64,000 bases of DNA from Bin87 sp965204685 (GCA_965204685.1 OZ242004.1:2728001-2792000), one strand, 5' to 3'; shown: positions 17,107 to 23,822, counted from the stretch's first letter. Notes: a model not told the origin generated them from the letters alone. A program made the numbers and translations.

Positions 17107-17148
17107 AAAAGATAGGCCAGGTCTGAACTCGGCCAGACCTGGCCTATC
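17107..17148 (-). terminator. Strong intrinsic terminator of the 39-residue peptide gene
   Basis: A perfect 15-bp stem (GATAGGCCAGGTCTG and its complement), 8-base loop, followed by TTTT on the minus strand. It begins seven bases after the stop codon of the peptide gene at 17156. It could also block read-through from the transposase. Confidence 0.8.
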
Positions 17149-17155
17149 ACGAGGG

Positions 17156-17275
17156 TTAGATGCGGTTTGCCAACCGCCGCAGTGTGCGCCTAGCGATACG
17201 TCGTGCGTATCGTTCGACAGGATTGCCTTTCGGCTTTCGCTTGCGATTCCGCCGTGGGCGCTGTTTCGTTACCAT
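17156..17275 (-). CDS. 39-residue arginine-rich peptide
   Basis: Short frame MVTKQRPRRNRKRKPKG...RRIARRTLRRLANRI with about 17 Arg/Lys residues. It has a textbook AAGGAGG eight bases before the ATG and a 15-bp terminator seven bases after the stop, so it looks like a true small gene. The charge suggests RNA or DNA binding, or a ribosome-associated or toxic peptide; none can be proved. A structured leader of at least 120 bases precedes it. No homologue is recognised. Confidence 0.6.
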   Translation of the reverse strand: MVTKQRPRRNRKRKPKGNPVERYARRIARRTLRRLANRI

Positions 17276-17334
17276 AGGTGCCACCTCCTTGTAAGTCTCG
17301 CTTCATCGGGCAGCGATTGACCGCGCAGATGCTT

Positions 17335-17394
17335 GACACCAGAGGCCGCCGTCAGCAAAATGCCGTCGGCTTGTGGGATCAAGCCTCTGGTGTC
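17335..17394 (-). promoter_or_regulatory. Structured leader of the basic peptide gene
   Basis: GACACCAGAGGC and GCCTCTGGTGTC form a perfect 12-bp stem around 36 bases that can fold further. It lies about 60 bp upstream of the peptide start on the minus strand and after a terminator-like hairpin (17416-17447). The arrangement fits a cis-regulatory leader, but no known riboswitch class is recognised. Confidence 0.4.
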
Positions 17395-17415
17395 CCCGGT
17401 GAAGCGGGGTAACCG

Positions 17416-17447
17416 CAAAAGCCCCGTCGGACTGCTCTGACGGGGCT
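17416..17447 (-). terminator. Terminator or attenuator hairpin
   Basis: On the minus strand AGCCCCGTC pairs perfectly with GACGGGGCT over a 10-base loop, with TTTT at the end of the stem. It either ends a transcript coming from 17.5-18 kb or attenuates the leader of the small basic peptide gene. Confidence 0.55.
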
Positions 17448-17461
17448 ATACAAGCGGCATG

Positions 17462-17486
17462 GTCTGCGCATATACTATGCGCAGAC
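17462..17486. other. 11-bp dyad
   Basis: GTCTGCGCATA and its exact complement separated by TAC. Such a tight dyad could be an operator for a dimeric repressor or an RNA hairpin. It lies between two oppositely oriented terminators. Confidence 0.4.
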
Positions 17487-17514
17487 GTGAACCCCCAAAG
17501 TCCCGTCCGCAGAG

Positions 17515-17544
17515 CCTCGGCCACCGAATCCCGCCGAGGTTTTT
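17515..17544 (+). terminator. Intrinsic terminator
   Basis: CCTCGGC and GCCGAGG, 11-base loop, followed by TTTTT. No protein gene is seen directly upstream on the plus strand apart from the distant transposase, so it may end a small RNA. Confidence 0.6.
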
Positions 17545-17653
17545 GCGTTAAACCGATTGTACCCGACGCGCCGAAAAGGTGTCTATGGTCGGGCGTGATA
17601 TAAGGGGGGGCCGTTAGTGCGCCCACCACCCCCATGTGGTACATTGGTGGCGG

Positions 17654-17827
17654 TCCAGTGGCGGGCGATTGCCCGTTCATCAATAAGTTTGAGCCTTTTC
17701 AGGTCAGGCCCTGCGCCTCTCCTGCGGGGCTCACGCTTATCGGGACGTCGGCCACTGGACCAAGTAGCCTTATCCTGGACTGCGGGGGAGGTTCCACCGT
17801 GCGACACGGTGGTTGCAGCCCCCGCAG
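17654..17827. other. Heavily structured intergenic segment, possible non-coding RNA
   Basis: GGTCCAGTGGC (17654) pairs with GCCACTGGACC (17752) around 87 bases that contain a GGGC-ATT-GCCC hairpin. Directly after it, CTGCGGGGG (17780) pairs with CCCCCGCAG (17819) around an inner 8-bp CCACCGTG/CACGGTGG hairpin. On the plus strand a terminator at 17995 follows. No RNase P, tmRNA, SRP or 6S signature was recognised, and no convincing protein gene covers the segment. Confidence 0.4.
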
Positions 17828-17994
17828 ACAACAAAAGGCCGCTGACTACGTATCGTCCGCGACCCGTCGCGCACCTGTATGGGGGTGAACCGTGGGTATC
17901 CCGCCATCCGTCCAGCTGGTTCAACAACTGCCGAGATTCCGAGCTCCACCGCCGTTCAGCCCACGCGCTCCACGTTCCCCTGTTGGACGGCTTT

Positions 17995-18029
17995 CCCGCC
18001 CATGGTTTCGACCCGGGCGGGTTTTGTTT
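17995..18029 (+). terminator. Intrinsic terminator
   Basis: CCCGCCC and GGGCGGG with a 13-base loop followed by TTTTGTTTG. It would end a plus-strand transcript from the structured 17.6-17.9 kb segment. Confidence 0.6.
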
Positions 18030-18065
18030 GTCCCCGAGCTGCGCCAGCCGTCGCTCGCGGCAGGC

Positions 18066-18094
18066 TTGACAGTAGCGAACCCGCCCGATTACAG
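18066..18094 (+). promoter_or_regulatory. Candidate promoter of the lipoprotein gene
   Basis: Perfect TTGACA at 18066 and TTACAG at 17-bp spacing. It would give a leader of about 170 bases before the ATG at 18272, containing two hairpins. Confidence 0.45.
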
Positions 18095-18113
18095 TCGCGC
18101 CAACATCAATCAC

Positions 18114-18144
18114 GATGCCCCGCTGCTTCCAACAACGGGGCATC
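18114..18144 (+). other. Leader hairpin
   Basis: GATGCCCCG and CGGGGCATC with a 13-base loop, near the 5' end of the predicted leader of the lipoprotein gene. May stabilise the transcript or belong to a regulatory fold. Confidence 0.35.
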
Positions 18145-18231
18145 GCGCCTGATTCCCCTGGACAAGCAGGAGAACCTGGGCCTCTTAAGGCAAGCCGGAT
18201 TTTAACGGCCTGTCAACCGGGTTTGCAATTC

Positions 18232-18268
18232 AACTCCCTGCGCCCGTTCACATGGCGCAGGGAGTTTT
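18232..18268 (+). promoter_or_regulatory. Terminator-like hairpin that covers the ribosome-binding site
   Basis: AACTCCCTGCGCC and GGCGCAGGGAGTT form a perfect 13-bp stem with a 9-base loop, followed by TTT and then the ATG of the next gene three bases later. The only Shine-Dalgarno-like sequence (GGGAG) lies in the 3' arm. The structure could stop transcription just before the gene or block translation until unfolded. Confidence 0.6.
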
Positions 18269-18271
18269 ACT

Positions 18272-18886
18272 ATGGCTATCCGGTTCCGCATTGCCCGTAT
18301 CCCGGTACTGACCGCCGCGCTGCTGGCCGGTATGGTCGTCGCCCTGACGGTGACGGCCTGCGGCAGCGAGACCCACGCAGCACGATTCCCCAATACGTAT
18401 GAGGGTCTGGTCGAATGCGTGTACGACAACATGGAAGGCTCCCTGACCAGACCCCGCAGCCAGCAGTACGCCAACATCCCTTATCTCAACGAACTGGACC
18501 CCGGCGCGTCCATCGTGGACGGGTGGGTGTCGGTGTCGGATGAGGCGTGGCAGCACTTTGAAGGCGTGTTGCGGGTATCGCAACGGACGTGCGACGGCAT
18601 CAGAACTTTCGATACCTCCGACAAGGGTTGGCGCCAGCAAAAATCTCTGGAACTCAGAGCCATGGGCATCCTGTTTATCGTGCCTCTGGTCGGGTTGCTT
18701 TCGCCCGATATGGCCCATAATTGCGCGGTATGGCAGGAAGAATTGCGGCCCTACAGAGACCAGTCAGCAGAAACGATGGGCGTCTCCAAGGCCAGTCAGC
18801 AGACGTGGCAAGCCTTCAGCATCGCGTGGACCAAGGCGTCGGATGGCATAGACCAGCAATGCGCAACCACGAACCCCACGTCCTGA
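18272..18886 (+). CDS. Predicted lipoprotein, function unknown
   Basis: 204 residues with an N-terminal hydrophobic segment (about 11-28) ending in a lipobox-like VTAC with Cys30. The mature part has further cysteines (CVYDNM, RTCDG, HNCAVW, QQCATT) that could form disulfides outside the cell. One weak hydrophobic stretch (MGILFIVPLVGLLS) lies in the middle. Start ATG 18272 is directly behind the hairpin at 18232. No family recognised. Confidence 0.6.
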   Translation: MAIRFRIARIPVLTAALLAGMVVALTVTACGSETHAARFPNTYEGLVECVYDNMEGSLTRPRSQQYANIPYLNELDPGASIVDGWVSVSDEAWQHFEGVLRVSQRTCDGIRTFDTSDKGWRQQKSLELRAMGILFIVPLVGLLSPDMAHNCAVWQEELRPYRDQSAETMGVSKASQQTWQAFSIAWTKASDGIDQQCATTNPTS

Positions 18887-18942
18887 CCGTCTCGGCCCTG
18901 GCAGGAGTTCCGCCATGACTTGAACCTGTCCTTAAAGCCGAA

Positions 18943-18967
18943 GCCCCGCTGTCCTAACCAGCGGGGC
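18943..18967. other. Hairpin downstream of the lipoprotein gene
   Basis: GCCCCGCTG and CAGCGGGGC with a 7-base loop and no U-tract. May protect the 3' end or act as a weak terminator. Confidence 0.4.
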
Positions 18968-19093
18968 GTCCGGCCCTCACGTAGAGGAAGTGAACCCGCC
19001 AGCAGGAAGCGGTCGGGGTTCTATGTGCGCTCTCATTGTAGCGGCATACGTCCCCGGCGGCAAACTCCGAATTCACAACAACCGGAGGCGCGT

Positions 19094-19399
19094 ATGTCCG
19101 TGAACGGTCTCGTATTCAACCTGGTCAACGATCTCAAAGTGACGATCAAGCTCGGTGGCAGGCGCAATACGCCCCGCCCTTCCGTCGGACAAGCAGCCCG
19201 TGGTTTCGTGGCGCTGGGATTGGTGGTCTGCGTGGCGCTGATCGTGCTGGGGCTGACCATCGCCGGAGCCACGTCGGGCATTGAAAACGAACCCCCGATC
19301 ATCAAAACGCTGGTCTCCGGGTTCATCGGCGCCGGACTGATCCCCGGCCTGTTCCTGGTTCTGGTGTACTTTTTGATGGGCGGCGGGGAAAAGGGGTGA
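19094..19399 (+). CDS. Small two-helix membrane protein
   Basis: 101 residues with two membrane segments (about 40-62 and 75-97) joined by GIENEPPIIKTLVSG, which would place a short acidic loop on one side. CCGGAGG precedes ATG 19094. No known family. It lies 200 bp after the lipoprotein gene on the same strand. Confidence 0.6.
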   Translation: MSVNGLVFNLVNDLKVTIKLGGRRNTPRPSVGQAARGFVALGLVVCVALIVLGLTIAGATSGIENEPPIIKTLVSGFIGAGLIPGLFLVLVYFLMGGGEKG

Positions 19400-19542
19400 C
19401 AGAACGCGACCATCCCGGCTTCGTAACACCCCAGAGCTGGTGACGTGTGGTGTAGGCCAGAGCCAATGTCGCCGGCTCCACTACGGATCGCTGAATAATC
19501 ACGGGCATTTATCGCGTTTCGCTGGATTTTACGCTGCATTTC

Positions 19543-19551
19543 TGCTATATT
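19543..19551 (+). promoter_or_regulatory. Extended -10 promoter
   Basis: TGC followed by TATATT, an extended -10 box, 32 bp before the start of the next gene. Confidence 0.45.
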
Positions 19552-19583
19552 CTGACAATTACAAAGTTCGGGAGAACGCGGAT

Positions 19584-20174
19584 ATGGTGGCAAATTATTC
19601 AGGTGCCCTGTTGTCATCTTTGATTAGCGACCAGGTTAGGCGCCTCATAATGGAGCAGTTCAACGCAGCCTTTCTGAGGGTCAGCGCCGCGTTGGATGAG
19701 TTGGAGCCGAGTCCAGAGGACGAGAACATGGTCTTCGGATTCAATGCCTATTTTGCCGTTCAAAGGGCTATGCGAACTCTCGACGGCGTGATTCCGGACC
19801 TTACGGTCGAGAGCATTCCGAACCAAAGCGGCTCGGCGAACCATGCTCTGATGCATCTCCCCGGCATGGTCGGTACGTTTTCGTCCGCGCACGGGGAAGG
19901 CGGTATGCCCCGTCCTGCCAAGTTCCGTGAGGCATTGATGCAGGCACGGCTTTTTGACACGATCCAAGACGGACCTGTGGCACCGCTTCGCAACCAGGAC
20001 GAAGCATATGTCCAATTCGTGTATGGAAGGGTCGGCCATGAAATATCTTTCGTAAAAGCTGTATGCGTAACGTCGCCAAAACGTGAAGTGACGTACCTAT
20101 ATCGCATAGGCGAATCCGCTATTCCTTCCGATCAGGTCGAGCGCATCGAAGAAGCTGATTGGTTCGATGAATAG
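19584..20174 (+). CDS. Unknown protein, partner of the HTH-ImmA gene
   Basis: 196 residues, soluble, no recognised domain. N-terminal half is helical (LISDQVRRLIMEQFNAAFLRVSAALDEL); the middle has a conserved-looking MHLPGMVGTFSS; the C-terminus has strand-like VGHEISFVKAVCVTSPKREVTYLYRIGE. GGAGA stands upstream of ATG 19584. It ends nine bases before the HTH-ImmA gene, so the two form an operon. By position it could be a toxin, effector or protease target, but nothing in the sequence proves this. Confidence 0.6.
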   Translation: MVANYSGALLSSLISDQVRRLIMEQFNAAFLRVSAALDELEPSPEDENMVFGFNAYFAVQRAMRTLDGVIPDLTVESIPNQSGSANHALMHLPGMVGTFSSAHGEGGMPRPAKFREALMQARLFDTIQDGPVAPLRNQDEAYVQFVYGRVGHEISFVKAVCVTSPKREVTYLYRIGESAIPSDQVERIEEADWFDE

Positions 20175-20183
20175 GAGGGTATC

Positions 20184-21368
20184 ATGGCAGAGCAGGATTT
20201 CGATTTTGTTGGCGACAGGCTCCGCGAGGCTCGCGACGTACGCGGTATCACGGCCTCTGCTTTGTCAGCCATCACTAACATCCCTGCGTCGGCTATATCA
20301 GCCTATGAGAGAGGGCACTACAATCCTCCGCCTCCTCGGTTCGATGCATTGGCTAAAGCGCTGCAATTCAAGCCGGAATTTTTCCTCCGTTCGCTTGAAC
20401 CATCCTCGCGTCAGTCCCAGGTTGTGTTCGAGCGATCCAGAGCGAATACCACAAAAGCAACTCGGCGCAAGGCGGAATACCTCCGGGAATGGTTACGCGA
20501 GATCGTCGCGTTTCTCGACCAGTATCTCAATATGCCCACTCCCAACCTACCTGCGTTCGGCCGCGATTTGGAATGGAATGCGCTCACGGATGACTGGATT
20601 GAGCAACTAGCGGGCGAAACTCGACGATATTGGCACATGGGGGAAGGCCCGATCAGCAATGTGACTTTGCTCGCTGAGAACCACGGGATTGTCGTAACGC
20701 ACATTCGCATCGGGTCTCCCAAATTGGACGCCTTCTCGGCCTGGGATGTCGTTGATGGGCGCCCATATATCGTGCTTGGAAACGACGGCCAGAGCGCGTG
20801 CAGAGCAAGGTTCAATGTTTGCCACGAATTGGCTCACCTCATTCTCCACCAAAATGTCTCCCGCCTCGAATGGGAAGATACGGCAACATTCCGCAAGGTG
20901 GAGCAACAAGCCCACCGATTTGCGTCTGCGTTTTTGACGCCTGCTTCTCGTGTCGCCGTTGACTTACGCAGCCCAACACTCAACGCGATCCGCATCGCAA
21001 AACCAAGATGGAAAGCATCCATCAAGATGCTGATCCACCGCTCACATGAGTTGGGTTTTGTCGGACGGGATGAAGTCTCACGTCTCTATGCCAATTACAA
21101 CAGGAGAGGGTGGCAACACCAAGAACCATATGATTCAGATTGGGCAATCGAACGTCCCATCATGTTGAGGCGTGCCTTTGAAGCTTTGGACAAACGTGCG
21201 CTCATCGACCGTCATCAGATTCCGGCGGCATTACCGTTCAATCAGTCTGACATAGAGCAGTTAGCGGGTTTGCCAGAGGGATATTTCGATCCGGACATTT
21301 GGGCATTCCTTGATTTCCTGACAACTGACTTCCCCGCCACGAGTTCCCTCGACGGAAGTGAGCTGTAG
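20184..21368 (+). CDS. XRE-family HTH regulator with ImmA/IrrE metallopeptidase domain
   Basis: 394 residues. Residues about 8-66 are an XRE helix-turn-helix (LREARDVRGITASALSAITNIPASAISAYERG). Residues about 150-260 hold a zinc-metallopeptidase domain of the ImmA/IrrE class with HELAH at 214-218 and a downstream Glu (about 240) in EQQAHRFASAFL. Such proteins relieve repression by cleaving or inactivating a regulator, in mobile elements, stress regulation or toxin-antitoxin-like modules. GAGG precedes the ATG by six bases. The base composition is lower in GC than neighbouring metabolic genes, which suggests transfer. Confidence 0.85.
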   Translation: MAEQDFDFVGDRLREARDVRGITASALSAITNIPASAISAYERGHYNPPPPRFDALAKALQFKPEFFLRSLEPSSRQSQVVFERSRANTTKATRRKAEYLREWLREIVAFLDQYLNMPTPNLPAFGRDLEWNALTDDWIEQLAGETRRYWHMGEGPISNVTLLAENHGIVVTHIRIGSPKLDAFSAWDVVDGRPYIVLGNDGQSACRARFNVCHELAHLILHQNVSRLEWEDTATFRKVEQQAHRFASAFLTPASRVAVDLRSPTLNAIRIAKPRWKASIKMLIHRSHELGFVGRDEVSRLYANYNRRGWQHQEPYDSDWAIERPIMLRRAFEALDKRALIDRHQIPAALPFNQSDIEQLAGLPEGYFDPDIWAFLDFLTTDFPATSSLDGSEL

Positions 21369-21503
21369 CATGATGCTTCGACTATGCGCACAATTCGTAA
21401 CCAAGAACGGACGACGCGCCCCCTGCAACCGCCCATGCGCAGGAGCATTTTACTGCTCATTGCATGGTGGACGTGACGCCATGGTTTCAAGTCGTCGCCC
21501 AGA

Positions 21504-21869
21504 TTGAAAGTAGGGAAATGGCGAAACCTTCCGATGATTTGCCGCGATTGGTTCGTGGCGGTGGCAGAGGATTGGGACCGGCAGTTAGACCATCGGTAAC
21601 AGTCCCGCCCAAACTATCGGTCTGGTGGCCGGAAGGAGGTGAACGCCTTGGCAGAGCATGACGACCCCATCGAAAAATTGCTCCGCTTGAAAGTAGGGAA
21701 ATGGCGAAACCTTCCGATGATTTGCCGCGATTGGTTCGTGGCGGTGGCAGAGGATTGGGACCGGCAGTTAGACCATCGGTAACAGTCCCGCCCAAACTAT
21801 CGGTCTGGTGGCCGGAAGGGGGTGAACGCCTTGGCAGAGCATGACGGCCCCATCGAAAAATTGCTCCGC
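21504..21869. repeat. 183-bp tandem duplication (two copies)
   Basis: Copy 1 is 21504-21686 and copy 2 is 21687-21869. They are 183 bp each and differ at only two positions by eye (AAGGAGG against AAGGGGG, and GACGAC against GACGGC). 183 is exactly 61 codons, so every frame stays open or closed alike across the join. The near identity points to a recent event. The rest of 21.37-22.34 kb contains the terminator at 21881, two hairpin elements and one dispersed repeat. Confidence 0.9.
21648..21782 (+). CDS. Possible 44-residue protein created at the duplication junction
   Basis: TTG at 21648 follows AAGGAGG and opens a frame MAEHDDPIEKLLRLKVGKWR...DRQLDHR that crosses the join of the two 183-bp copies. 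In copy 2 the same start leads to only 15 residues (MAEHDGPIEKLLREM) ending three bases before a terminator. The upstream copy supplies only the C-terminal part. Whether any of these is made is uncertain. Confidence 0.3.
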   Translation: MAEHDDPIEKLLRLKVGKWRNLPMICRDWFVAVAEDWDRQLDHR

Positions 21870-21880
21870 GAGATGTGAAT

Positions 21881-21922
21881 CGGCCCGGACGCTTCCCCAA
21901 CGTCCGGGCCGCATACATTTTT
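21881..21922 (+). terminator. Intrinsic terminator
   Basis: Perfect 11-bp stem (CGGCCCGGACG and its complement) with a 9-base loop, then CATACA and TTTTT. A second 10-bp hairpin (GATGGCCTGG/CCAGGCCATC) follows at 21923-21954. Confidence 0.65.
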
Positions 21923-21984
21923 GATGGCCTGGGCTCAATATCCCCCAGGCCATCTTGTCAACCCGTTTCGCAAGTTTCTCCAAC

Positions 21985-22035
21985 AAAAACACCCGCCCGG
22001 GGAATTCTGGACGAAGCCAGGTCCAGCGGACGGGG
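21985..22035 (-). repeat. GC-rich hairpin element with U-tract, copy 2
   Basis: On the minus strand CCCCGTCCG, an inner CTGGC-TTCG-TCCAG-like hairpin and TTCCCCGGGCGGG, ending in TTTTT. It shares order and wording with the element at 15472. No gene start follows directly. Confidence 0.5.
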
Positions 22036-22091
22036 AGGAATTCGCGGACATTATACGCGACTTTGGCTTCACTGTCGAAAACACCACGCAC

Positions 22092-22140
22092 AAAAACCCC
22101 GCCCGGCGAAACCGCCGCGAGCCAACTCGCGAAGTTGGCC
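22092..22140 (-). repeat. GC-rich hairpin element with U-tract, copy 3
   Basis: On the minus strand GCCAACTTCGCGAGTTGGC, then CGCGGCGGTTTCGCCG and GGCGGGG followed by TTTTT. It is more diverged than copies 1 and 2 but keeps the TGGCT, GTTTC and CGGGGTTTTT blocks. Confidence 0.45.
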
Positions 22141-22269
22141 CTTACCCCGTCGGGAAATCGTCAGCACCCGGATTGCCAGGATTATCGGATTTTCAGGATG
22201 CCGCAGCGCAAGCGCCGACCAACCCAATCCTGCCAATCCCATAATCCCGCAAACCCTGATTCTGACAAC
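22141..22269. repeat. AGGATT-type dispersed repeat, copy 1
   Basis: About 125 bp. It opens with AAATCGTCAG and CCAGGATTATCGGATT and closes with CCTGATTCTGACAAC, so the ends are imperfect inverted repeats. Closely related to copies at 23687 and 24076 and more distantly to 59281. It lies downstream of the RelE/ParE toxin gene. Confidence 0.8.
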
Positions 22270-22335
22270 ACCACATTTGAAAGCGGGCGGACGCGAGGTT
22301 TGCGTGGCCGCCGACCACTCCCCGCCGCCGTCGGG

Positions 22336-22605
22336 CTAACTGCGTCGGAGCAGCCGGTCGTACTCTTGATGTGACCCGATCCAGAACCGGATGATGTCGT
22401 TCTGTTCCATCACGCCGAGAGCGCGGTATCCGGCGCTGACGCGCACCGAGTAAACGGGGTACCTTCGCCCGACGCGTTTGAAATTCAGGCTCGGGTGGCT
22501 CGGGTTGTCCTGAAACAGGGTGTACGCGTTCCTGGCCTGCTGTTTGACGTGGTTTGGCAGCAGGCGGTAGGCGTTCCAGAAGCTGCCTCGCGTGAAAGAA
22601 CGCAT
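22336..22605 (-). CDS. RelE/ParE-family toxin
   Basis: 89 residues of the small RelE/ParE fold: LPNHVKQQARNAYTLFQDNPSHPSLNFKRV, VYSVRVSAGYRALGV and a C-terminal WIGSHQEYDRLL. Members either cleave ribosome-bound mRNA or inhibit gyrase; which applies is not clear. The gene starts seven bases after the antitoxin stop on the same strand, the classical antitoxin-first order. Confidence 0.8.
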   Translation of the reverse strand: MRSFTRGSFWNAYRLLPNHVKQQARNAYTLFQDNPSHPSLNFKRVGRRYPVYSVRVSAGYRALGVMEQNDIIRFWIGSHQEYDRLLRRS

Positions 22606-22612
22606 GGACAGG

Positions 22613-22837
22613 CTAAAGGTCGGCCGGATCCAACGGAGCGGTGGCGCCGGCTCGGTGGTCGGCCAAAGTTTCGATGGCGAGGCGGCTCAGCAACTCATCC
22701 GATTCCGGCCGGTCGAATAGCTGGTCCCATTGTTGGTCAGCCTCCAGCTCCGCCAGCAAGAATCTGGCGAACCGGTCCTGTTCTTCGGCAGGCAGGGCGG
22801 CGGCCCGGTTGAAGGCTTCTTGCAGCAGTTGGTTCAT
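22613..22837 (-). CDS. Antitoxin of the RelE/ParE pair
   Basis: 74 residues, helical and acidic (MNQLLQEAFNRAAALPAEEQDRFARFLLAELEAD...), with the neutralising tail probably in the disordered end (HRAGATAPLDPADL). AGGAGG lies six bases before the ATG. An 89% or so similar second copy lies at 23841 without its toxin. Confidence 0.75.
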   Translation of the reverse strand: MNQLLQEAFNRAAALPAEEQDRFARFLLAELEADQQWDQLFDRPESDELLSRLAIETLADHRAGATAPLDPADL

Positions 22838-22919
22838 GGTTGTCCTCCTGATCTTTTCAATCCAGCAACTCCGACCTGCTGGGGCGACGGCGCGGACGGC
22901 CTGGGGGCCTGGGGCGGCG

Positions 22920-23333
22920 TCAGCCGGTGAGTGGCGTGGCTTCAAGTCTTCCGGTAGCCGGTTCGTGGAGCAGGCTCCAGTGCTGGAGGATGTCCTGGCC
23001 CAGCAGGGACGGCAGAATGTTGGCCGATCCGGTGCGGGGTCCGATTCTGACTTCGGTGCGGTACCGGTAGATCCGACCGTTTTCTGAGTCCCGGAACGTG
23101 AGGAGCGCCGGCTCTCGGTACATAACGGTGGCGCCGCCCACGCCGTGGAGCGTCGCCGGTTGTCCGAGGGACTCATACGGCAGGTTCAGTACGTCGCCGT
23201 CCGGCCCGAGGATGCACGTGACCTGCGCGCCGGTATCGACCAGGATGTCTATTTGGCCTTCAGCGTCCAGTCTGGGCAACGTCACGTGGGTTCTCATCAT
23301 TGGCCGGCGGCCGCGGTAGTAACCGGCGATCAC
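22920..23333 (-). CDS. Retropepsin-like aspartic protease
   Basis: 137 residues with the single-domain retroviral-type protease pattern: ILVDTGAQVTCILG with the DTG triad at about 33-35, and a late LLGQDILQHW. Such half-size proteases work as dimers. The start is GTG 23333, which overlaps the TGA of the preceding gene as GTGA, a sign of translational coupling. GGAG stands eight bases upstream. No membrane segment is seen. Confidence 0.75.
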   Translation of the reverse strand: MIAGYYRGRRPMMRTHVTLPRLDAEGQIDILVDTGAQVTCILGPDGDVLNLPYESLGQPATLHGVGGATVMYREPALLTFRDSENGRIYRYRTEVRIGPRTGSANILPSLLGQDILQHWSLLHEPATGRLEATPLTG

Positions 23334-23602
23334 AGGATCATCTCCGGCGGGTCGGGGTCCAGGTACAGTACCGCCACCAGGCGCTGGCGGTCGCCTCCGG
23401 GCCGGAGTTTTGCCAGCAGTTCCGGCAGCGTGTCGGCCAGGGTGAGCTCCTGATCTGAGTTCATGCCCGCCCACTGGCGCGGATTCTGTTGGCTCATCCC
23501 TTCGGTTTCGGCCCGCAGGCGAGTCGAGACGGCTTCGTAGTCCGCCATCTGGGCAGAGATGCGCGCCGCTTCTGCGGGCGTTGTGGGAATGGGTTCGCTC
23601 AT
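23330..23602 (-). CDS. Small protein coupled to the aspartic protease
   Basis: 90 residues, helical N-terminus (TTPAEAARISAQMADYEAVSTRLRAETEG) and a C-terminal LVAVLYLDPDPPEMIL. GGAGG lies four bases before ATG 23602. Its stop overlaps the protease start, so the two are made together; it may be a substrate, inhibitor or adaptor. No family recognised. Confidence 0.6.
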   Translation of the reverse strand: MSEPIPTTPAEAARISAQMADYEAVSTRLRAETEGMSQQNPRQWAGMNSDQELTLADTLPELLAKLRPGGDRQRLVAVLYLDPDPPEMIL

Positions 23603-23686
23603 TCCGCCTCCATTCTTGGTCAGTTGTTCAATCTATGTGTTGTGCATCTGCCGCAGCGCCAGCGCGGCTTGCTCCGGGTCGCCGGT

Positions 23687-23822
23687 GTTGGCCCTTATCC
23701 CGCCAGGAAATCGTCAGCATCAGGATTGCCAGGATTATCGGATTTCCAGGATGCCGCTGCGCCAGCGCCGGCCAACCCAATCCTGCCGATCCCGTAATCC
23801 CGCAAATCCTGATTCTGACAAC
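23687..23822. repeat. AGGATT-type dispersed repeat, copy 2
   Basis: Begins GTTGGCCCTTATCCCGCC and ends GATTCTGACA. About 85-90% like copy 1 by eye. It ends six bases before the first bases of a vanished toxin gene and forms the left border of the orphan antitoxin. Confidence 0.8.

Noticed and set aside
15636..17148. Defined insertion sequence with terminal inverted repeats
   Set aside because: The transposase is clear, but the hairpins at 15636 and 17111 are unrelated to each other and the latter is a terminator of the convergent small gene, so no ends can be assigned.
17581..18030. RNase P RNA, tmRNA or SRP RNA
   Set aside because: The conserved cores of these RNAs (GAGGAAAGTCC, the tmRNA tag and tRNA-like end, the SRP GGAAGCAGCC loop) are not found on either strand.
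17583..18143. 186-residue minus-strand frame (MPRCWKQRG..., with CQACRERR) across the hairpin-rich region
   Set aside because: No ribosome-binding site, its path runs through several perfect hairpins, competing frames of similar length exist on the other strand, and the composition is low in conserved-looking residues. A weak zinc-knuckle-like CQAC is not enough.
21464..21661. 65-residue plus-strand frame starting before the 183-bp duplication
   Set aside because: No ribosome-binding site, repetitive Gly/Arg/Pro content, and two other frames compete in the same stretch.
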